From positions 1 through 49,968 of the forward strand of contig DASQ01000034.1 of assembly GCA_002503885.1 (NCBI GenBank): 49,968 nt of DNA. Direction: 5' to 3'. Of this stretch, positions 15,725 to 23,701 are shown piece after piece. How positions within the stretch are numbered: the first letter of the stretch is position 1; each line of letters starts with the position of its first letter. The translations under genes and the position numbers were made by a program. The stretch is from Methanoculleus marisnigri. GTDB taxonomy: Archaea > Halobacteriota > Methanomicrobia > Methanomicrobiales > Methanoculleaceae. The notes under the pieces were generated by a model that was not told the origin of the DNA, made no database searches, and worked only from the letters and a program-made list of their open reading frames with translations.

Positions 15725-16108
15725 ATGTTAATGAAAACAGGAAATAAGCCAGATTCAGACTTAGTTACCCAGTTAAGAACACAAGATACCCAGATAGAAT
15801 CAGAGAGAGAACGCATTTTATCATCACTTCCAGGTAGTCTCCAGGATGAGATTCAGAGCCTTGGACAGAGAATTACCCCAGAGAAACGAGAGGAACTGAT
15901 TGTCAGGGTATGCGAGGTCCACCCATTTACCGCTACGGAAATTAGTATCTTGTTCAGAAAGACGCGGACATGGGCTAAAAACTGCTTAAGAGAACTCGTT
16001 AATGCAGAGAGGGTGTCCCTGACAATTCCTGACAAGCCAAACAGTAGGAATCAGGCATACCATGCGCCTAAATCCGGTGGACAACGAAATATTTTCGAGT
16101 GGGAGTAA
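15725..16108 (+). CDS. Small winged-helix-like protein or C-terminal fragment
   Basis: A 127-residue frame from the ATG at 15725; a second in-frame ATG lies two codons on. It is AT-richer than its neighbours. The N-terminal third is polar and helical (TQLRTQDTQIESERERIL). The middle reads VCEVHPFTATEISILFRKTRTWAKNCLRELVNAERVSLTIPDKPN, a helix-turn-helix followed by a wing, like the C-terminal domain of AlbA/AAA_4-type (COG2865) putative transcriptional regulators. It may be a detached remnant of such a protein or a free-standing regulator. Unusual composition and decayed flanks suggest transfer. Function not assigned. Confidence 0.5.
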   Translation: MLMKTGNKPDSDLVTQLRTQDTQIESERERILSSLPGSLQDEIQSLGQRITPEKREELIVRVCEVHPFTATEISILFRKTRTWAKNCLRELVNAERVSLTIPDKPNSRNQAYHAPKSGGQRNIFEWE

Positions 16109-16260
16109 CTCTCGAGGAAACTCAGGAAGAACCTTGAAAGTATAAGGGTTCTAGAAGGAGTTGTCTCAACGATGAGGGAAGGGGGGGGAGCGCCAGCAAC
16201 CTATGTGTTTCTCGCTCCGCCTCGCGTCACTGCTGTAAGTTGAAAACTCTCGGGGTAGCC

Positions 16261-16833
16261 TCACAACCCCATCCGGCAGAGGTCCCGCATCGCCCGGAGG
16301 ACGTAGAGAGTCTCGTCTTCGAGCACCTCCTCATCGACGACAAACGAGACGAACCCCTGGCGGGCAAAGAGCTCCCGGACTTCGTCGAGATCCGTCAGCG
16401 ACGAGACCAGGAGGAGGATCCGCCCGAAGGGCGAGAGCACCCTTCCAACATCGGCGACGAACCGTTCGATGACTACCCTTCCTGTCGGCCCGCCGTCGAG
16501 GGCGTACTCCAGCCAGTCGTCGATCCGCTCCTCAGGGAGCGTCGGGAGGTAAGGGGGATTGAAGAGGACGAGGTCGAAGAGGCCGGATAGCCCCGCGAAG
16601 AGATCGGTCCGGACCGCCGCTACCCCGCGGGCACGGGCGCACGCCACCGCGTGGGGGTTGATGTCGGTCGCGACCACCGCCGCCGCCCGGCCGGCAAGCC
16701 CGGCCGCGACGTAGCCGCTCCCGGTCCCGACCTCCAGCACCCGGTCGGTCGGCCGGACCTCGGCAAGCGCCGCCCGGAGGAGGAGAAACGAGTCCTCGGC
16801 GGGAGAGTAAACCTGGTCGGGGAGCATCCTCAA
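16261..16833 (-). CDS. HemK2/MTQ2-like protein methyltransferase
   Basis: 190-residue class I SAM methyltransferase: EVGTGSGYVAAGLAGR (motif I), ATDINPHAV and LFNPPYLPTLPEE. The NPPY motif marks methylation of an amide or amine nitrogen. Archaeal single-domain members lacking the bacterial PrmC N-terminus correspond to eukaryotic Mtq2/HemK2, which methylate the Gln of the GGQ motif in release factor aRF1. That substrate is inferred from the family. It is the last gene of the long translation cluster. Its start overlaps the rsmA stop by 4 nt, in line with coupled expression. Confidence 0.85.
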   Translation of the reverse strand: MRMLPDQVYSPAEDSFLLLRAALAEVRPTDRVLEVGTGSGYVAAGLAGRAAAVVATDINPHAVACARARGVAAVRTDLFAGLSGLFDLVLFNPPYLPTLPEERIDDWLEYALDGGPTGRVVIERFVADVGRVLSPFGRILLLVSSLTDLDEVRELFARQGFVSFVVDEEVLEDETLYVLRAMRDLCRMGL

Positions 16834-17603
16834 CTCCCGCTCATCTTGGTTGCTATCAGCGCAAACTCCTCGAGCGTCAGGTCTTCGGGCCGGCGCTGCA
16901 GGAGGTCGTCGGGCAGACCCGCAATCGCCCGCTCGATCGCCTCGGGCGCAAACGTATCCTTACCGCTCCGGAGCCCCTTCCGGACGGTCTTTCTCCGGTG
17001 GGAGAAGAGCACCCGGACGACGTCGGCATAGACCTTCCGGTCGGCGATCGGGTACGGCGGCTCATGCGGCGTTATCCGGACCACCCAGGAGCGGACCTCG
17101 GGCCTCGGGCGGAAAGCGCCGGGCCCGAGTTCGAGGAGCGGTTTTACGGAAGCATAGGTCTGCACCATCACCGAGAGCCGCCCGACGTTGGACGTCCCCG
17201 GCGGCGCAATCATCCGCTGGCCGAACTCCTTCTGGTACATCAGGACCGCGACCTCAAAGCCGATCCCAAGCAGCCGGAACGTGATCTTCGAAGAAACAGA
17301 GTAGGGGAGGTTCGCGACGACGATATCATACGGCGGGAGGTCCACCTTCTTCGCGTCGCCTCTAACGATCTCGAGGCGGCCTTCCTCGATCTCATCGGCA
17401 AAGGCGACCTCGAGTTCTTCGACAAGAGCCGGATCGATCTCTACCGCAATGACCTCTGCACCCTTATCAAGGAGGGCACGGGTGAGGATCCCTTCACCGG
17501 GTCCAACCTCGAGCACCCTCCGACCGGAAACGTCAACAAAACCGGCAATCTTCTCGACGGCCCGCTTGTCGACGAGAAAATGCTGATCTCTAGGAGCACT
17601 CAT
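16830..17603 (-). CDS. rsmA: 16S rRNA dimethyladenosine transferase RsmA/KsgA (Dim1)
   Basis: Dimethylates two adjacent adenosines in the loop of the 3'-terminal helix of 16S rRNA, a late small-subunit maturation step. 257 residues. DQHFLVDKRAVEKI start region, motif I EVGPGEGILTRALL, AVEIDP, and the catalytic NLPYSVSSKITFRLL block. The C-terminal helical domain (RPRPEVRSWVVRI) is complete. Overlaps DUF655 upstream and the MTQ2-like gene downstream by 4 nt each. The pairing of DUF655 with rsmA is widespread in archaea. Confidence 0.94.
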   Translation of the reverse strand: MSAPRDQHFLVDKRAVEKIAGFVDVSGRRVLEVGPGEGILTRALLDKGAEVIAVEIDPALVEELEVAFADEIEEGRLEIVRGDAKKVDLPPYDIVVANLPYSVSSKITFRLLGIGFEVAVLMYQKEFGQRMIAPPGTSNVGRLSVMVQTYASVKPLLELGPGAFRPRPEVRSWVVRITPHEPPYPIADRKVYADVVRVLFSHRRKTVRKGLRSGKDTFAPEAIERAIAGLPDDLLQRRPEDLTLEEFALIATKMSGS

Positions 17604-18163
17604 CTCGATGTGAAGATATGATACTTCTCATCCGGATCCTCGATCTCATGCAGGATCCGGCTGACAATCATCCGATCCGGGTGCGGGAGCGACTTGATCC
17701 GCCCGGATATATCGGCGAAACTCTCGAACGGCTTCTTCTCCCGCTGCTCGATCACTTCCCACAACAGCTTCTTCCCGATGCCGGGAAGCAGGTGCAGCAT
17801 GTGGAACTTCGGCGTGATGGAGACGGATTTGTTGAAGAAGTCGACGAACCGCGCCTCGTTCTCGCGGACGATCTTCTCGATCACAAACGGGAGTTCCAGC
17901 TTCGCCGTCGCCGTCAGATCTTCGTAGCTCATCCGCCGTTTGACACGCTCGACCTTCTCCCGCTCCGCATCACCGATGTAGACACGGTCATAGACCTGGA
18001 TATCCGCACCCGGCTTCGGGACGAGTTCAAGCAGTTTGAACTGGTCCACGCCGACTGCGAGGATAACCGGTTCGCGCTTGTAAACTGGACGCTGGTCGCT
18101 CGCATACCCCATAGGAAGGATATCGATGACTACCGCATTCTCCTCTTTCCTTTCGGTCTTCAT
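17600..18163 (-). CDS. DUF655 family RNA-binding-like protein
   Basis: 187 residues from the ATG at 18163, chosen because GGGGTGGT sits just upstream; two GTG codons lie in frame above it. The N-terminal half (VIDILPMGYASD, VGVDQFKLLELVPKPGADIQVYDRVYIGD) looks like an OB/S1-type beta barrel. The C-terminal half carries helix-hairpin-helix motifs (MLHLLPGIGKKLLWEVIEQREKKPFESFADI), which usually bind nucleic acids. An archaea-wide protein of unknown function, almost always beside rsmA and rpoF, which argues for a role in ribosome or RNA maturation. Its own activity is not known. Confidence 0.88.
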   Translation of the reverse strand: MKTERKEENAVVIDILPMGYASDQRPVYKREPVILAVGVDQFKLLELVPKPGADIQVYDRVYIGDAEREKVERVKRRMSYEDLTATAKLELPFVIEKIVRENEARFVDFFNKSVSITPKFHMLHLLPGIGKKLLWEVIEQREKKPFESFADISGRIKSLPHPDRMIVSRILHEIEDPDEKYHIFTSR

Positions 18164-18180
18164 TGGCACCACCCCTTCAA

Positions 18181-18531
18181 TCAGAAGTGGGTCATTACCA
18201 GATCGAGGATCTCGTCCAGTTCTTCCGTCGTGAGGTTGAACCGTTCTTTGGCGTAGATGGCTCGCAGTTCGTCGCGGGTCCGCGGCATCAGGTTTGCGAT
18301 GCGGAAAGCGATCTCCTCTTTCATCTTCTCGAGTTTTACGAGCTCGGCGACAAGGTCACGGGCCTTCTCAGAGGATGTCTTTGAGAGGTGATTGGCATGC
18401 TCGATACTCTTACGAAGCTCGTAGGACATCTCTTCTCTGGACTCGAGCCGGACTGCCTCCACGGAAAGGAGTGTATCATGCAGTTCGGGGAGCAGCATCC
18501 GCTCTTCGCTGACTATTCGTTTTACCTTCAT
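18181..18531 (-). CDS. rpoF: DNA-directed RNA polymerase subunit F (Rpo4/Rpb4)
   Basis: Forms the Rpo4/Rpo7 stalk of archaeal RNA polymerase, which helps open promoters and binds emerging RNA. 116 residues from the ATG at 18531; a GTG three codons upstream is in frame, but a GTGAT ribosome-binding-like stretch precedes the ATG. Recognisable by MKVKRIVSEERMLLPE at the N-terminus and the C-terminal HRDC-like helices (LMPRTRDELRAIYAKERFNLTTEELDEIL). It lies between rpl21e and DUF655, a standard archaeal order. Confidence 0.92.
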   Translation of the reverse strand: MKVKRIVSEERMLLPELHDTLLSVEAVRLESREEMSYELRKSIEHANHLSKTSSEKARDLVAELVKLEKMKEEIAFRIANLMPRTRDELRAIYAKERFNLTTEELDEILDLVMTHF

Positions 18532-18552
18532 GCCAATCACTACTGCTGAGGA

Positions 18553-18846
18553 TTATATCTTCTGCGCTTTTAGGTGTTGCGGTCTCGCAATCACCTGTTT
18601 TATCGTATCTCCATCCCTGACTTCGAGAACCCATGCGCGTCCGCGCTGCCCGATGACTGTGCCGGTCTTCCCGTGGAATCTCCGGTGGGGCATGCCCTTC
18701 TGGACACTCGGCTCGACCACGACATGTACCCGCTGACCGAGCTCGAACACCTGAATCACCGAGCTGACCGGGGGGATACCGCGTTTTCTGAGGTCTTTCT
18801 TGAACTTATACCGCGTCTTCTTGCGTGGTCCATTGTGATGTGCCAT
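18553..18846 (-). CDS. rpl21e: Large ribosomal subunit protein L21e
   Basis: 97 residues, full length for the archaeal protein. Basic N-terminus MAHHNGPRKKTRYKF, then an SH3-like barrel with VHVVVEPSVQKGMPHRRFHGKTGTVIG, the family hallmark. Found only in archaea and eukaryotes. It lies 2 nt after pus10 and about 20 nt before rpoF in the same direction. Confidence 0.96.
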   Translation of the reverse strand: MAHHNGPRKKTRYKFKKDLRKRGIPPVSSVIQVFELGQRVHVVVEPSVQKGMPHRRFHGKTGTVIGQRGRAWVLEVRDGDTIKQVIARPQHLKAQKI

Positions 18847-18848
18847 GA

Positions 18849-20084
18849 TTACTCACCATATTCGTTCGCTGTTTCGACCAGCACCACATCGAGGCTGACA
18901 ACACTCGCGGTGCGCCCCAGGATCTGGGCAAGGCTGGGCTGGGTTCTGCCACTGTCACTCGATATCAATTCTTTGATGTAGAGGCCCGCTTCGCCGACGA
19001 CTTCAACCCAGAATCTGCCGTCCTGCGTGCCTGTACACCCGATATCGAGAACCTGCCGTTCCCGAACTAAATCTGCCCGTCGGTGTGACACCCGGTTGGG
19101 GGTGCGCTGCCGTATCGTTACACCTTTTAACTGATCGAGGGCCGCTCTGAACTCATCTGGCGTTACAGAACCGTCGATCTCGACCAGGATCCTGTATTTT
19201 TTATGCGCTTTGTCGGATTTAAGGCTTTGCACAACCTTCCGGTCCGCCCATCCGGTCAGATGGACCGCTACCCTGCCTTCAGCGCTGCGGTTGATTGTTT
19301 CTTCGAGCGCTGCGAGGTCCACCGACCGTTTCATCGGCGTCTCGACCTCCATCACGAACGGGCGGCCCGTCCCGAGCATCCGGGCGTCGATATCCTCCCG
19401 GCCGGCACCGTGCAGGACAGCGTTCTCCGCATCGAAGGCCTCGATCACCGGCCGGCCGATCAGTTCCTCGACGGAGTCAGCATACTGTTTGCCGGTGAAG
19501 TTGCAGAGTTCGCACCCTGCTCCCCGGCACGTCCGGCAATCCCAGTGCGTCTGGGGGATGCCGCGCTCGTACTTTATGTACCGGCCGAAGAAGAAGACAG
19601 GATTGACCTGCACCTCGACGGTTCCTTCTGCGAGGTCGAGGATCGCCACGACATCGGGCTTCTTGAGGTCGGCCTTCTTCCCGGTGAGTGCCGAGACGGT
19701 CTTCCCGACTTCCCGGTTCATCTCCGCTTTCAGCGGTTCCGGGTCATGGAGGGAGAGATCGCTCCAGACCATCTCCTCGCTCTCCGCGACAAGCGGCGGC
19801 ACTTTCGTCCCGATAAGAAACGTTGAAAACTCGATGCCGCGCACCTTTTCGACGACCTTCGCGGCCCACGCATCGATGCGGGTGAACTCCCCGCCGCAGA
19901 TCCAGCAGGACTCCGGTTCCGGTTCGTGATGCGGCTCGTTCGCCACAAGTTCCCGGGTGATCCGGAGTGCCCGGCCGCGTTCCTCGTTCGTCAGCCCAAA
20001 CGACCGCTTGCCGAAGAAACGCCCGAGGCAGTGGTTGCAGGTATCGCCATATCCAAGAATTGCTTCTACCTCTTCGATATCCAT
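18849..20084 (-). CDS. pus10: tRNA pseudouridine synthase Pus10
   Basis: Makes pseudouridine at tRNA positions 54 and 55 in the T-arm, which most archaea do with this enzyme instead of TruB. 411 residues. N-terminal zinc/THUMP-like domain with CNHCLGRFFGKRSFGL and CWICGG, then CRTCRGAGCELCNFTGKQYADSVEELIGRPV. The catalytic block is GREDIDARMLGTGRPFVMEV, where the Asp after DI is the expected nucleophile. A C-terminal RXP-type segment KGVTIRQRTPNRVSHRRADLVR is present. It overlaps trmY by one base (the two act in sequence on U54) and is followed by rpl21e at 2 nt. Confidence 0.95.
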   Translation of the reverse strand: MDIEEVEAILGYGDTCNHCLGRFFGKRSFGLTNEERGRALRITRELVANEPHHEPEPESCWICGGEFTRIDAWAAKVVEKVRGIEFSTFLIGTKVPPLVAESEEMVWSDLSLHDPEPLKAEMNREVGKTVSALTGKKADLKKPDVVAILDLAEGTVEVQVNPVFFFGRYIKYERGIPQTHWDCRTCRGAGCELCNFTGKQYADSVEELIGRPVIEAFDAENAVLHGAGREDIDARMLGTGRPFVMEVETPMKRSVDLAALEETINRSAEGRVAVHLTGWADRKVVQSLKSDKAHKKYRILVEIDGSVTPDEFRAALDQLKGVTIRQRTPNRVSHRRADLVRERQVLDIGCTGTQDGRFWVEVVGEAGLYIKELISSDSGRTQPSLAQILGRTASVVSLDVVLVETANEYGE

Positions 20085-20653
20085 CAGGATTCCCTCCGGT
20101 CCATCTCGTTTAAGAGGACGGTGATTGTGTGGTCGGCATGCAGCGACCGTGGCCCTACCGAGTAGCAGGGGTAGCCCTCGATCAGCTCCTGCTCCCCGGC
20201 GGTAAAGTTGTGGTGATCAGAGAGGAGGCAGGCCTCCGGGAGCGCCGAAACGGTCCGGATATCGTCCCCCGCCTCGTCGAGGACCGCAAACGGGATCTCG
20301 GCAAGAAGCCTTGCGAGTCCGCCGCGGCGGATGTAGACGCCCGGGGTCGACTCACGGAACTCGTCCCCGCAGGGGATCGCGAGCGCCTTCTTGATCAGGG
20401 CGGCGCTGCTCCGCTCGTCCGGCGAGAGGTAGCGGACCTCGCTTCCCCGGAAGAGGACGGTCTTCTCCGGACCGGGCTCCCCGCAGAGGATCAGGTAACA
20501 CTCGACGTCGCGCCGGAGGTCGTGGGAGAGAAAGAACGAGGAGTTGATGCAGCGGCAGAGGACGTCCATCCTCCCCGCACTCCCGGCAAGATCATTGAGG
20601 CTGAAGGTGCCGCTCGTTGCGGCAAGGTGGCCTACGATGGCAAACCGTTTCAT
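20084..20653 (-). CDS. trmY: tRNA pseudouridine-54 N1-methyltransferase TrmY
   Basis: SPOUT-class enzyme that converts pseudouridine-54, made by Pus10, into N1-methylpseudouridine in the T-loop, the archaeal counterpart of m5U54. 189 residues. Family marks: MKRFAIVGHLAATSGTFSLNDL, GRMDVLCRCINSSFFLSHDLRRD, LSPDERSSAALIKKAL and a C-terminal SAM-binding knot around LLSDHHNFTAGEQELI. Immediately precedes pus10 with a 1-nt overlap, so substrate-maker and substrate-user are co-transcribed. srp54 lies just upstream, ending at 20654. Confidence 0.93.
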   Translation of the reverse strand: MKRFAIVGHLAATSGTFSLNDLAGSAGRMDVLCRCINSSFFLSHDLRRDVECYLILCGEPGPEKTVLFRGSEVRYLSPDERSSAALIKKALAIPCGDEFRESTPGVYIRRGGLARLLAEIPFAVLDEAGDDIRTVSALPEACLLSDHHNFTAGEQELIEGYPCYSVGPRSLHADHTITVLLNEMDRRES

Positions 20654-21982
20654 CTACTGGGTCCTGCCGAACTTCTTCATCATGCGCTGCATGTTGAATT
20701 TGCCGCTGCCCATGCCCCGCATGCCTTTTAAGGCCCGCTGCATGATCTTGTAGTATTTGATGAGGTCCCGGACATCGTCGGGCGCCACCCCGGCACCCCG
20801 GGCGATGCGCTGGATCCTCGATCTCCCGATCACCGATGGGTCGTCGAGTTCGGGGGGCGTCATCGAGTCCATGATCACCTTGTAGCGCTGCATCTTGGTG
20901 CTGGTGATGTCGTAGGCGTCGTCCGGGATCTGCATGCCTCCAAGGGGGAGCATGCTCATGATCTGCTTCAAGGGCCCCATCTTGTTCAAGGCCTCAAGCT
21001 GCTTGTACATGTCCCGGAGCGTGAACCTGCCTTTGAGCATGGCGTTGACGTCGATATCCTCGGCCGAGACCGCCTCCTCCGCCCGCTCGACGAGCGCCCG
21101 TAAGTCGCCCATCCCGAGCAGCCGGGAGATGAACCCGTCCGGGTCGAACCGTTCGAGATCCTCGATCGTCTCGCCGCTCCCGATGAAGACGATGCCGCTC
21201 TGCGTCTCGGCAACGGCGGAGAGTGCACCGCCGCCTTTCGCGGTGCCGTCCATCTTGGTGACGAGGACGCCGTCGATCCCGATCGCCGCGTGGAACCCGC
21301 GGGCCTGCTCGCTCGCCTGCTGGCCGAGCGCCGCGTCGATCACGAGCCAGCGGTGGTCGGCACGGGAGATCTCGTTGATGTTGACGATCTCCTCGATCAG
21401 GTTCTCCTCAAGGGCGTGCCGCCCCTGGGTATCGATGATGATCACTTCATACTGCTTGCGGAATTTGGGCAGCCCCTCCCGGACGATCCGGAGGGCGTCG
21501 GATTCGTTCGGGTCGCCAAAGCAGGCAACCCCGATCCGGTCGCAGAGCGTCTTTAACTGGTCGTACGCACCCGGACGGAAGGTATCGGCACAGATCACCC
21601 CGACCCGAAGCCCTTTGCGCTGGAAGTAGCGGGCGAGCTTCGCGGTCGTCGTGGTCTTGCCGCTCCCCTGCAGGCCCGCCATAAGGATGGTCTGGGGCCC
21701 GAGCGTCACTTCGCCGGGCGTCCCCATCATCCGGACGAGTTCCTGGTAGACGATCCGGAGGACGTGCTCCCGGACACCCATTCCTTTCGGGGGCTCCTCC
21801 TCGAGGGCACGCTGCTTGATCGCCTGGGAGAGCTGCATCACGAGTTTGACGTTAACGTCGGCGGAGAGGAGCGCCCGCTGCAGGTCGCGCACCAGTTCGT
21901 CGACCGCCACCCGGTCGATCACCGTCTTGCCGGCAAGTTTCTTGACGGCATCCTTCAAGGACGTACCGAGGTTATCGAGCAT
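20654..21982 (-). CDS. srp54: Signal recognition particle 54 kDa protein
   Basis: GTPase that binds signal sequences and 7S RNA and delivers ribosomes to FtsY. 442 residues. N domain (MLDNLGTSLKDAVKKLAG), G domain with AGLQGSGKTTTTAKLA, DTFRPGAYDQL, TKMDGTAKGGGAL and GSGETIEDLERFDP, then a Met-rich M domain ending GMRGMGSGKFNMQRMMKKF. The G3 switch reads IIIDTQGRHALEEN. The usual SRP motif is DTAGR, and the CAG codon is clear in the DNA. ftsY next door keeps DTAGR. The stop of ftsY and this start share one base. Confidence 0.95.
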   Translation of the reverse strand: MLDNLGTSLKDAVKKLAGKTVIDRVAVDELVRDLQRALLSADVNVKLVMQLSQAIKQRALEEEPPKGMGVREHVLRIVYQELVRMMGTPGEVTLGPQTILMAGLQGSGKTTTTAKLARYFQRKGLRVGVICADTFRPGAYDQLKTLCDRIGVACFGDPNESDALRIVREGLPKFRKQYEVIIIDTQGRHALEENLIEEIVNINEISRADHRWLVIDAALGQQASEQARGFHAAIGIDGVLVTKMDGTAKGGGALSAVAETQSGIVFIGSGETIEDLERFDPDGFISRLLGMGDLRALVERAEEAVSAEDIDVNAMLKGRFTLRDMYKQLEALNKMGPLKQIMSMLPLGGMQIPDDAYDITSTKMQRYKVIMDSMTPPELDDPSVIGRSRIQRIARGAGVAPDDVRDLIKYYKIMQRALKGMRGMGSGKFNMQRMMKKFGRTQ

Positions 21983-23052
21983 CAGGCCTCATCTCCTAAG
22001 AGTTCGTTCACCATGGCACGGGGCTCAAACGGCATGATGTCGTCGTACCCCTGGCCGGTCCCGAGGAAGAGGATTGGTTTTCCAACGGTGTGCGCAACCG
22101 ATATGGCCGCGCCGCCCCTGGGATCCATATCCGCCTTCGTCAGGACGACCGCGTCGGTGCCGACCGCCTTGTTGAACTCGTCGGCCCGGATGACCGCATC
22201 GTTTCCTGCCACCGCCTCGTCGACGTAGACGACGAGGTCGGGCTTCATGACCCGCCGTATCTTCTCAAGCTGGCTCATGAGGTTTGCCCGGTTATGGAAC
22301 CGGCCGGCCGTATCGGCGAGGACAACATCGATCTCGTGCGCTCTGGCGTACTGGACCGCGTCGAAGAGGACCGCTGAAGGGTCGGCGCCCGCCTGATGCT
22401 GGATCACCTTGATACCAAGGCGGTCGGCGTGGGTCCGGATCTGCTCGATCGCCCCCGCACGGAAGGTGTCGCCGGCACCGATCACCACTGAAAACCCGTT
22501 CTTCTGGAGGTAGTGGCCGACCTTTGCGACCGTCGTCGTCTTCCCGGTCCCGTTCACGCCGGTGAAGAGGATCTTCACGGGCCGCTCGTGCCCCGCGATG
22601 TATTCACGGAGGTCGAGGCCTTCCCCCAGCACCCCGCAGAGTGCGGACCGCAGGGTTCCAACGACCAGGTCGTCGACCGAGGAGCCGATCTTTCTGTGCC
22701 GGCCCACGAGGTCCCGGCGCATCCGGGCGATGATCTCGTCCGTGACCGGGAGTGCGACGTCGTTCTCGAGGAGGACCATCTCAAGTTCAGAAAGAGGCTC
22801 CTCGATATCCTTCTCCTGGAGGAGGACTTCCCGCTCCCGGACAAGGACTTTAATCTTGTTGAAAAACGTGGGTTCCTCCCGCTCTTCCCCGGTGACCGGG
22901 GGTTCGGGCAGGAGGGCGCGGGAGGGCGCGGGCTCTGCGACCTCCGGTACTTCGGCAACCAGCGGTACCGGTTCGGTTCCGGCAGCTTCCTCGATATTCG
23001 AGGTAAATTTATCCCTGATAGTCTGAAGTTTTTTCTTTAAGGAATCAAACAT
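21982..23052 (-). CDS. ftsY: SRP receptor FtsY
   Basis: Membrane-associated receptor GTPase that docks SRP-ribosome complexes. 356 residues. A variable acidic, Pro-rich N-terminus (about 1-60) is followed by the NG domain: FTGVNGTGKTTTVAKVG (P-loop), GDTFRAGAIEQ, LADTAGRFHNR, TKADMDPRGGAA and FLGTGQGYDD. It is the partner of the adjacent srp54 gene. Start at 23052, 2 nt after the pfdA stop. The order pfdA-ftsY-srp54 is common in euryarchaea. Confidence 0.95.
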   Translation of the reverse strand: MFDSLKKKLQTIRDKFTSNIEEAAGTEPVPLVAEVPEVAEPAPSRALLPEPPVTGEEREEPTFFNKIKVLVREREVLLQEKDIEEPLSELEMVLLENDVALPVTDEIIARMRRDLVGRHRKIGSSVDDLVVGTLRSALCGVLGEGLDLREYIAGHERPVKILFTGVNGTGKTTTVAKVGHYLQKNGFSVVIGAGDTFRAGAIEQIRTHADRLGIKVIQHQAGADPSAVLFDAVQYARAHEIDVVLADTAGRFHNRANLMSQLEKIRRVMKPDLVVYVDEAVAGNDAVIRADEFNKAVGTDAVVLTKADMDPRGGAAISVAHTVGKPILFLGTGQGYDDIMPFEPRAMVNELLGDEA

Positions 23053-23054
23053 TA

Positions 23055-23510
23055 TCAGCTTCCGCCCTGGCCTGCCTGGGCCTGTCGGGCCCCCCGGTAA
23101 GCTGCCTCGAGGCGCCGGGAGATCTCCGTTGCCTGCCCCTGCAACTGCTCGACCGAACCTGCGACTTTCTTCCCCACCGCCTCAAGTTCGGCTATCCGAT
23201 CCCGGAGATACTCCACCGCATCCGCGCTGGCCCTCTCAACAGAGACGTCGGCCCCGATGTTCACGAGAACGTGACCGGCATCAAGCACCTTCACCCGGAG
23301 AAGAGCGCCGCCCCCGACGGGAAGAAGGACGATACCGTCCTTGTTCTCCTCGATGGCGCGAATGGATTCGATGGCAGCGGCAGACTCGAGGCGCTGCTGC
23401 TCAATCATACCGAGCTGCTGCGTCAGGAGCTCTATCTGCTGCCCGTACTCGTTCAAGTACATCTGGAGGGACTGTATCTCGCGAGGATCTGCCTGGTCCA
23501 CGTCATTCAC
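23055..23510 (-). CDS. pfdA: Prefoldin alpha subunit
   Basis: Subunit of the hexameric jellyfish-shaped chaperone that hands unfolded proteins to the thermosome. 151 residues. Two long coiled-coil helices (about 8-50 and 100-145) flank the beta-hairpin segment GIVLLPVGGGALLRVKVLDAGHVLVNIGADVSVE, the alpha-subunit signature. A GTG start at 23510 overlaps the rpl18a stop by 8 nt. The C-terminus is Gln/Gly-rich. Confidence 0.92.
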   Translation of the reverse strand: MNDVDQADPREIQSLQMYLNEYGQQIELLTQQLGMIEQQRLESAAAIESIRAIEENKDGIVLLPVGGGALLRVKVLDAGHVLVNIGADVSVERASADAVEYLRDRIAELEAVGKKVAGSVEQLQGQATEISRRLEAAYRGARQAQAGQGGS

Positions 23511-23694
23511 CAGCTACAACATTAACCGTCTTGATAGTGATATAACTTCTCTTCAGGCGGTGTTTGCTTCCAATGTCCGCCAGAATCTTCTCTCTTGCCT
23601 GGTTCTCGTTCGGTGCTCCGATAACCCTCCGGTACGGTTCCCACTTGTCGTTGATTTTACACGCACCTATAACTTCAAACGTCTGGTTCTCCAT
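23503..23694 (-). CDS. rpl18a: Large ribosomal subunit protein L18a/LX
   Basis: Small archaeal ribosomal protein (L20A/LX), 63 residues from the ATG at 23694 (MENQTFEVIGACKINDKWEP). The upstream in-frame ATG at 23718 lies inside the eIF6 gene and would give a non-homologous tail. Core signature: FEVIGACKI...WEPYRRVIGAPNENQAREKILADIGSKHRLKRSYITI. The gene overlaps pfdA downstream and nearly abuts eif6 upstream. Confidence 0.9.
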   Translation of the reverse strand: MENQTFEVIGACKINDKWEPYRRVIGAPNENQAREKILADIGSKHRLKRSYITIKTVNVVAGE

Positions 23695-23701
23695 GACTGT
23701 A

